A DNA stretch of 49,936 nucleotides from Gammaproteobacteria bacterium UBA3532 (GTDB lineage Bacteria; Pseudomonadota; Gammaproteobacteria; Enterobacterales; UBA3532), in contig DFOV01000106.1 in NCBI GenBank assembly GCA_002376965.1, positions 1 through 49,936 of the forward strand, written 5' to 3'. The notes under the pieces were generated by a model. It did not search any database. It worked only from the letters and a program-made list of their open reading frames with translations, and was not told where the DNA came from. Made by a program: the position numbers and the translations under genes. This document shows, piece by piece, positions 45,286 through 49,936 of this stretch; positions within the stretch are counted from its first letter, which is position 1; every line of letters starts with the position of its first letter.

Positions 45286-45990
45286 ATGAAGGTGTATTTT
45301 ACAACTTATGGTGATGAGCGTTTCAAATTTTCCCGGCAGAGAATTGTCGACGAGGCCTCTAAAATTGGGGTTTTTGACAAAGTTTTCTGTTATGACCAAA
45401 GCAAGCTAAATAGGTGGTTTAATGATGCCCCAGCAAATGTATTAAAAGTTTTGGGCTGTAAAAAAGGCGGAGGGTATTGGATATGGAAGCCATTTTGTGT
45501 TCTGGATGCGCTTAGTGGGCTCAACGCTGGCGACGCACTTATTTATGCGGATGCTGGCTGTACAATATATCCAACGCTGGAATCAAAAGAAAATTTGCTC
45601 AACTTGATCGATGAAACGAATAGGTCTGACGAAGGGGTTATGCGTTTTGCCAGTCCATTTAATGAGAGAGCTTGGACCAAGCGAGACGTCTTTGATGCAA
45701 TAGCTCCCAATGAGTTTAACAATATAAATGGGAAGCAGCTTACAGCGAACCGTTTTATCATCATCAAGGGTAGTTTAGGGGAAAGGCAAGTAGAAAAATG
45801 GGCTTCCTATGTAATGTCATCCGTATCTTTGTTTGATGACAGCAAATCAGCCAGACCTAGCGCTGCTGAGTTCAAGCAAAACCGGCATGACCAGAGCGTA
45901 TTTTCTTTGATTTCGAAAAGGTATGGTGCGATATTCAAGACCTTTGATGATATTGATGTTTCAATTAAGGCAACCCGTATTCGTCAATAA
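45286..45990 (+). CDS. DxD-containing glycosyltransferase-like protein
   Basis: A 234-aa protein. GGGYWIWKPFCVLDAL at 61-76 and DALIYADAGCTIYPT at 83-97 match the pattern of small capsule-locus glycosyltransferase-like proteins, in which G-YW-WKP precedes a DxD-type YxDAG motif. HDQSVFSLISKRYG near the C-terminus also resembles these proteins. It probably uses a nucleotide sugar, but the donor is unknown. There is a 147-bp gap to the divergent sulfatase gene, so a promoter should lie between 45139 and 45285. The methyltransferase gene follows after 46 bp. Confidence 0.75.
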   Translation: MKVYFTTYGDERFKFSRQRIVDEASKIGVFDKVFCYDQSKLNRWFNDAPANVLKVLGCKKGGGYWIWKPFCVLDALSGLNAGDALIYADAGCTIYPTLESKENLLNLIDETNRSDEGVMRFASPFNERAWTKRDVFDAIAPNEFNNINGKQLTANRFIIIKGSLGERQVEKWASYVMSSVSLFDDSKSARPSAAEFKQNRHDQSVFSLISKRYGAIFKTFDDIDVSIKATRIRQ

Positions 45991-46036
45991 AGCCGAATAA
46001 CAGCCGCGTAAACTTTAGAAGATTGTAGGAGGCGCC

Positions 46037-46939
46037 ATGTTTGGTAAGGATAGTTACCGTTTTTTCGAACAAAAATTTTCCCAGTACAATAGCGATAACT
46101 TAATAAATGTAGATGCTAAAGAGTTTGAGAATAAGCTTAAATCATGGCTCGGGAAAGTTGATTATGAAGTTGAAGGATATTCAGAAGATGAAGTTGCTCG
46201 TCAAAGGGATCTGTCCATTAAGTTTCACTGGGGGCACAACCATCATTTTGGATCGTTTAATCTGTCGGGCCGTATGGGGAACCGGCATATAGAATTAATG
46301 TCTGATTTTTCAGAGCTCTTTTCTTTGACTCAAGATACCTTTGCTGATAAGTCAATATTGGATGTTGGGTGTTGGACCGGTGGCACTACACTGCTATTGG
46401 CCGCCTGTGGGGCAAAATCAGTAGTTGCGATTGAAGAAGTGAAAAAATACGCCGATGCTGCCGACTATTTGGTTAGAAGCTTCCTGCCTAAGGAAAAGGC
46501 TAAAGTTGAGGCGAGATCGATTTACCAATGTGATGAACCTGACTTTAAAAAGGCTTTTGATGTGGTTTATTTTCCAGGTGTTGTATACCACCTATCAGAC
46601 CCTGTTCTTGCCCTAAGAATATTATTCAATGCGCTTAAAATTGGTGGATGTATTCTTATCGAGTCAAGTGGGATTAATTCGGATCAACCATACTGCCAGT
46701 ACGATGGAGCGGGAGTTTTCCATAAAAATGATAGAGAGTCTCAAAAGCAGCTAAATAGAGGGGGCTGGAATTGGTTTAGGCCTTCACCCAAGGCGCTAGC
46801 ACGCATGATGAGAGATGCTGGATTTGTTAATGTTGAGAGCTGCTGGCATGGAAAGAGGGGCAGGGTATTCGCTATTGGTAAGAAAATAGATGAGAGAGGA
46901 ATTTGTAAAGCTGGCCTCTCTGTACCTGATATTGAATAA
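46037..46939 (+). CDS. SAM-dependent methyltransferase, CmoB-like
   Basis: A 300-aa class I methyltransferase. SAM motif I is SILDVGCWTGGTTLLLAACGA (106-126), and FDVVYFPGVVYHLSDPVLALR resembles the post-II region of CmoB-type enzymes (DUF1698/Methyltransf_9). The context argues for O-methylation of a sugar in the polysaccharide rather than tRNA modification, but this is an inference. There is a strong TAGGAGG-like site before ATG 46037. It is the last gene before a structured inverted repeat. Confidence 0.82.
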   Translation: MFGKDSYRFFEQKFSQYNSDNLINVDAKEFENKLKSWLGKVDYEVEGYSEDEVARQRDLSIKFHWGHNHHFGSFNLSGRMGNRHIELMSDFSELFSLTQDTFADKSILDVGCWTGGTTLLLAACGAKSVVAIEEVKKYADAADYLVRSFLPKEKAKVEARSIYQCDEPDFKKAFDVVYFPGVVYHLSDPVLALRILFNALKIGGCILIESSGINSDQPYCQYDGAGVFHKNDRESQKQLNRGGWNWFRPSPKALARMMRDAGFVNVESCWHGKRGRVFAIGKKIDERGICKAGLSVPDIE

Positions 46940-47008
46940 TCAGTCATTCCCATGACTATAGACCTCCCTTTAATAAGTTACTCCCAAAGAGAGGTCTATA
47001 TATTCAAT
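46931..47008. terminator. Structured inverted repeat between convergent genes
   Basis: TATAGACCTC at 46957-46966 pairs with GAGGTCTATA at 46991-47000 (10 bp, 24-nt loop), and ATTGAATA at 46931-46938 pairs with TATTCAAT at 47001-47008. An 18-nt side insertion at 46939-46956 contains its own AGTCAT/ATGACT hairpin. It lies between the ends of the methyltransferase and S74 genes, so it could stop transcription in both directions. It lacks a clear T run, so it may instead be an RNA-processing or rho-related site. Confidence 0.45.
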
Positions 47009-47014
47009 AACTTG

Positions 47015-48322
47015 CTATTCCTTGTTTTTCTCGAGGTGCTCTAAACGCTGGTTCAGCTGTTTAATATCTTCGTCCTTTTGATCTAACTGAGCCTTCAGGG
47101 CTTGAATCGCAGCAAGAGCTATCCCGTTTACATCTGATACAGAGATCTTGCCATTATCACTGCCATTTAGCGAAAATGCCGCGTGGAAATCTTCAGCCAT
47201 TGGTCCGATGTGTCGCTCTTCATCATCGGCCGCTTTGTAGTTCCAGCTAGTTATAGGAATAGACGACAACGTTTCGAGAATGCTTTCGTTATTGACTGGT
47301 GAGAAGTTTTCTTTTAACTTCTTGCTTGACGCATAGTTGGTCCCATTTGCCGTCAGATCGCCAAGGATAGTCAAGTTACCTGCTTGATCTAGCTTGAATT
47401 GCAGTCCAGCAACTTCGGCATTGGAAAACGTAAACGAACCATCACTGCGATTCCCTAAGTTCCACTTTTCGGTAACGGCATTGGTTGATGTGTCAGTAAA
47501 GGTTATAAAGCTATATCCTTCATTTTTAAGCTGCAAGCTAGCGCTGTTAGTGGCAGCTGAGTTGGTGTTTTCTATGGTGAAAGTTTGTGTAGGCCAGCCT
47601 TCATCCACGAGAAAGTGAATAGGGCTTTGTTCTGCAGGCGAGCCAGTGTCTGAATCTCCTACAAGCAAGGTTCCAATTGCATGCAAGCCAGCATCGGGGC
47701 TAGCTGTTCCCAATCCAATATCACCATCCGTATCAATATAAAGTGAATTTTGTGGAGCTGAGGGCCTGATTCTAAAGGGAAGAGGGCTACCATTTGTAGC
47801 ATCGCGAACGAAAAAGTTCGTCTCATTACCCGCTACATCCCACGTTTGCGGGGTGAAACCAGAAGAACCGTCTTGTTCTAAGCGTAATGTCGGACTGTCT
47901 CCATCGACTACATGCACTTCAACAACAGGCGTGCCTGTACCAATACCTATTCGCCCTCCATCATCGACATAGAGAGAATCTGATGGGGCTGATGCTTCTA
48001 TGGTGAATGGTGTTCTTCCACCATCTATGTCATCAATAGAGAACTTATTTGCTCCACCATTAGTAGAGTCATTTGCTGTAATCTGCCAGTCATTGCTCGG
48101 GAAGGAGCCTGAGTTACTTGTGTCTTGAAACTTTATCCGAAGATTGTTTTCTTTTAGCCGTATGGTATCAAATCCAAAGTTTTCGCCATTAACGCAGTCC
48201 ATTCCTACACAGTTACTTCCCGTTACGATAAGATCGTCCAAAATAACCTGATCGGCGTGCACCATGCACGCCCCCATTCCAAGTAGGCCGCCTAGCAGAG
48301 CTGTGGAAATATTTCTAGCCAT
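47015..48322 (-). CDS. Secreted protein with beta repeats and Peptidase S74 chaperone domain
   Basis: A 435-aa protein beginning with a signal peptide (MARNISTALLGGLLGMGACM, cleavage near VHA-D). It has a motif-rich region with CVGMDCVNGENFGFDTIRLKE, then imperfect repeats of about 80-100 residues (NDWQI...SLYVDDGGRIGIGTGTP; QTWDV...SLYIDTDGDIGLGTASP; a third, diverged one), and a C-terminal Peptidase S74 domain (SSKKLKENFSPV, ITSWNYKAADDEERHIGP, GIALAAIQALKAQL) ending in a coiled coil. S74 domains trimerise and self-cleave in phage tail spikes and some bacterial surface proteins. ATG 48322 is preferred because it begins the signal peptide; the frame extends to 48343. It is probably exported and surface-associated. 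Confidence 0.85.
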   Translation of the reverse strand: MARNISTALLGGLLGMGACMVHADQVILDDLIVTGSNCVGMDCVNGENFGFDTIRLKENNLRIKFQDTSNSGSFPSNDWQITANDSTNGGANKFSIDDIDGGRTPFTIEASAPSDSLYVDDGGRIGIGTGTPVVEVHVVDGDSPTLRLEQDGSSGFTPQTWDVAGNETNFFVRDATNGSPLPFRIRPSAPQNSLYIDTDGDIGLGTASPDAGLHAIGTLLVGDSDTGSPAEQSPIHFLVDEGWPTQTFTIENTNSAATNSASLQLKNEGYSFITFTDTSTNAVTEKWNLGNRSDGSFTFSNAEVAGLQFKLDQAGNLTILGDLTANGTNYASSKKLKENFSPVNNESILETLSSIPITSWNYKAADDEERHIGPMAEDFHAAFSLNGSDNGKISVSDVNGIALAAIQALKAQLDQKDEDIKQLNQRLEHLEKNKE

Positions 48323-48347
48323 AGTTGTTGTCCCGTTATGCATTAGT

Positions 48348-48395
48348 TATATATACGAACAGAAAATCGAATATATATACGAACAGAAAATCGAA
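48348..48395. repeat. Tandem duplication, two copies of 24 bp
   Basis: Positions 48348-48371 and 48372-48395 are identical 24-bp units directly adjacent, each containing TATATACGAACAGAAAATCG. They lie just upstream of the S74-protein gene start (minus strand), where a promoter or operator would be expected. The copies could be two tandem regulator sites, or a recent slippage duplication altering promoter spacing. Confidence 0.85.
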
Positions 48396-48577
48396 GCACG
48401 CAGACGCCCCGCTACCACTCTATCACCGTTAGATCAATTATTGCGCGAACTTTGATGTTAGTCAAACTTAAAGCGGCTTAATATTGTTGTCGATAAGTGA
48501 ACTGAAGTTGAGATTGGGTAGCTGATTTCTATTAGCCAGTTATAAATTTGCTTTTTCGTGTCCAAGCCGTCTGAAGT

Positions 48578-48586
48578 TGGTATATT
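48578..48586 (+). promoter_or_regulatory. Predicted extended -10 promoter for ugd
   Basis: TGG directly before TATATT (48581-48586) fits an extended -10 element, 38 bp upstream of the ugd GTG. No good -35 box is visible at normal spacing, which is acceptable for extended -10 promoters but leaves the call uncertain. Confidence 0.35.
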
Positions 48587-48623
48587 ATGCTCGCTACTGG
48601 AATGGAATAGTTCGGAGGAATAA

Positions 48624-49787
48624 GTGAAAATAGCCGTCGCAGGTACTGGATACGTAGGGTTGTCAAACGCGATGTTACTATCGCAGCACCATGAAGTGAT
48701 TGCCGTTGATATAGCGGAAGATAAAGTTGCACTACTAAATGAGAATCGATCTCCAATTGTCGATGCGGAAATAGAGTCCTTTCTGAAAAGTAAGCCATTA
48801 AACTTTAGGGCGACGACGGATAAAACCGAATATGCTGAAGCGGAGTATGTGATTATAGCTACTCCTACGGACTATGATCCAGAAACCAACTACTTTGACA
48901 CCAGAACGGTTGAGAGTGTGATTGATGACGTTACCTCGGTTAATCCTCAAGCCATTATGATTATCAAGTCAACGGTTCCTGTTGGTTATACTAAGCAAAT
49001 AAAGTCGCGTATGGGGATTAATAATATCATCTTTTCTCCTGAATTTTTGAGGGAAGGGAAAGCGCTTTACGACAACCTCCATCCATCCCGCATTGTAATT
49101 GGGGAGCGTTCAGAGCGAGCAAGGGTGTTTGCAGACTTGTTAGTTGAGGGAGCTGTAAAAGATGATATTCCTTTGCTCTTCACGGACTCAACGGAGGCTG
49201 AAGCGATTAAGTTGTTTTCTAATACCTATCTGGCTATGCGCGTCGCCTATTTCAATGAACTGGATACGTATGCCGCAACACATGGTTTAGACACCAAGCA
49301 AATCATTGATGGTGTTGGGTTAGACCCTCGTATTGGTTCTCACTACAATAATCCCTCTTTTGGTTACGGCGGCTATTGTCTTCCAAAGGATACCAAGCAA
49401 CTATTGGCTAACTATAAAGATGTGCCAAATAATTTGATCCATGCCATTGTTGAGGCGAATGCAACTAGAAAAGATTTTATCGCCGATTCAATTATCGAGC
49501 GGAACCCCAAGATCGTGGGGGTCTATCGCTTAATTATGAAGTCTGGCTCTGATAATTTTAGAGCGTCATCTATTCAAGGGATTATGAAACGAATCAAGGC
49601 TAAGGGAATCGAGGTGGTAATATATGAGCCTGTGCTAGAGGATGATAGCTTCTATCGCTCAAGAGTAGTCAATAATCTAACAGAGTTTAAACGAGTGTCG
49701 GATGTGATTGTAGCCAATAGGCTCTCAGAAAATTTGGTTGATGTTCGAGACAAAGTATTCACGCGAGACTTATTCGGTAGTGATTAG
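48624..49787 (+). CDS. ugd: UDP-glucose 6-dehydrogenase
   Basis: A 387-aa NAD-dependent enzyme oxidising UDP-glucose to UDP-glucuronate, in the cytoplasm. The N-terminal Rossmann motif is [56 protein letters not shown], and the catalytic cysteine C252 in [15 protein letters not shown] are all hallmarks. The length equals the enterobacterial Ugd type. GGAGGAA lies 5 bp upstream of GTG 48624. A GDP-mannose dehydrogenase is less likely given the [10 protein letters not shown] context. It supplies UDP-GlcA, making a uronic-acid-containing polysaccharide likely. Confidence 0.95.
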   Translation: MKIAVAGTGYVGLSNAMLLSQHHEVIAVDIAEDKVALLNENRSPIVDAEIESFLKSKPLNFRATTDKTEYAEAEYVIIATPTDYDPETNYFDTRTVESVIDDVTSVNPQAIMIIKSTVPVGYTKQIKSRMGINNIIFSPEFLREGKALYDNLHPSRIVIGERSERARVFADLLVEGAVKDDIPLLFTDSTEAEAIKLFSNTYLAMRVAYFNELDTYAATHGLDTKQIIDGVGLDPRIGSHYNNPSFGYGGYCLPKDTKQLLANYKDVPNNLIHAIVEANATRKDFIADSIIERNPKIVGVYRLIMKSGSDNFRASSIQGIMKRIKAKGIEVVIYEPVLEDDSFYRSRVVNNLTEFKRVSDVIVANRLSENLVDVRDKVFTRDLFGSD

Positions 49788-49828
49788 CATATCAGTAGGG
49801 GATTGATTTGAGTTAGGTTGTTCTAAAG

Positions 49829-49936
49829 TTGACGAATGAAATCGTTCTGTTTCCTGGGCACATTCACTATAATCCCGAGTACTTGGTTGCCAGGAATATG
49901 CTCTATCGAGCCCTGTCACTCAGAGCCGCCTGGCAC
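49829..49936 (+). CDS. Probable 5' end of a further gene (3' truncated by window edge)
   Basis: From TTG 49829 to the window end the frame is open for 36 codons, starting MTNEIVLFPGHIHYNPEYLV and continuing without a stop. The composition looks protein-like (hydrophobic strand, then helix), and the frame continues past the window. The start codon is uncertain because there is no strong ribosome-binding site. It may be a glycosyltransferase or another capsule gene, but too little is visible to assign one. Confidence 0.4.
   Translation, partial: MTNEIVLFPGHIHYNPEYLVARNMLYRALSLRAAWH

Noticed and set aside
49829..49873. TTGACG and TATAAT near the window end as a promoter
   Set aside because: Spacing is 33 bp, about twice the allowed distance, and the region reads as coding.

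Overview
The window is a large cell-surface polysaccharide locus, most likely for an ABC-transporter-exported capsule or exopolysaccharide of a marine-type gammaproteobacterium. The organism call is an inference. It rests on KpsMTED-like Gram-negative export genes, an outer-membrane lipoprotein signal, enterobacterial-type nucleotide-sugar enzymes, a base composition that looks mid-40s % G+C by eye, and sulfation genes, which are commoner in marine bacteria. I see no rRNA, tRNA, CRISPR array or intact mobile element; the only mobile-element trace is a short IS5-family transposase remnant near 14.9 kb.

Layout: (1) 1-14.8 kb, plus strand: end of a membrane protein, three glycosyltransferases (one split by a frameshift at an A10 run), the exporter (kpsM, kpsT, kpsE, kpsD), the dTDP-L-rhamnose genes in order rfbA-C-D-B, a GT2-GT4 fusion and a sulfotransferase. 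(2) 15.1-18.8 kb, minus: PglD/NeuD-like acyltransferase, GT-B-like protein, DegT aminotransferase. (3) 18.8-19.4 kb: gene-poor gap with a perfect 46-bp palindrome. (4) 19.4-26.2 kb, plus: two long coiled-coil proteins around a glycosyltransferase, a second sulfotransferase, a CatB-like acetyltransferase. (5) 26.4-33.3 kb, minus: third sulfotransferase, SGNH hydrolase-like protein, 1326-aa triple glycosyltransferase, coiled-coil/beta-sandwich protein. (6) 33.6-41.4 kb, plus: gmd-fcl-gmm, a second coiled-coil/beta-sandwich protein, manC, double-GT2 protein. (7) 41.4-45.1 kb, minus: GT92-like protein, fourth sulfotransferase, lipoprotein sulfatase. (8) 45.3-46.9 kb, plus: DxD glycosyltransferase-like protein and methyltransferase. 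(9) 47.0-48.3 kb, minus: secreted protein with a Peptidase S74 chaperone domain. (10) 48.6 kb to the end, plus: ugd and the start of another reading frame.

Together the genes supply dTDP-L-rhamnose, GDP-mannose, GDP-L-fucose and UDP-glucuronate, and probably an N-acylated 4-amino-4,6-dideoxy sugar. They encode at least ten glycosyltransferase-like proteins for assembly, four putative sulfotransferases plus acyl- and methyltransferases for decoration, and an ABC exporter. The most interesting reading is a sulfated, fucose/rhamnose/uronate capsule whose length or assembly may be organised by two unusual coiled-coil proteins. One of these has a degenerate methyltransferase-like head, recalling the WbdD chain-length ruler. 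This is inferred from sequence patterns only; no database search was run.
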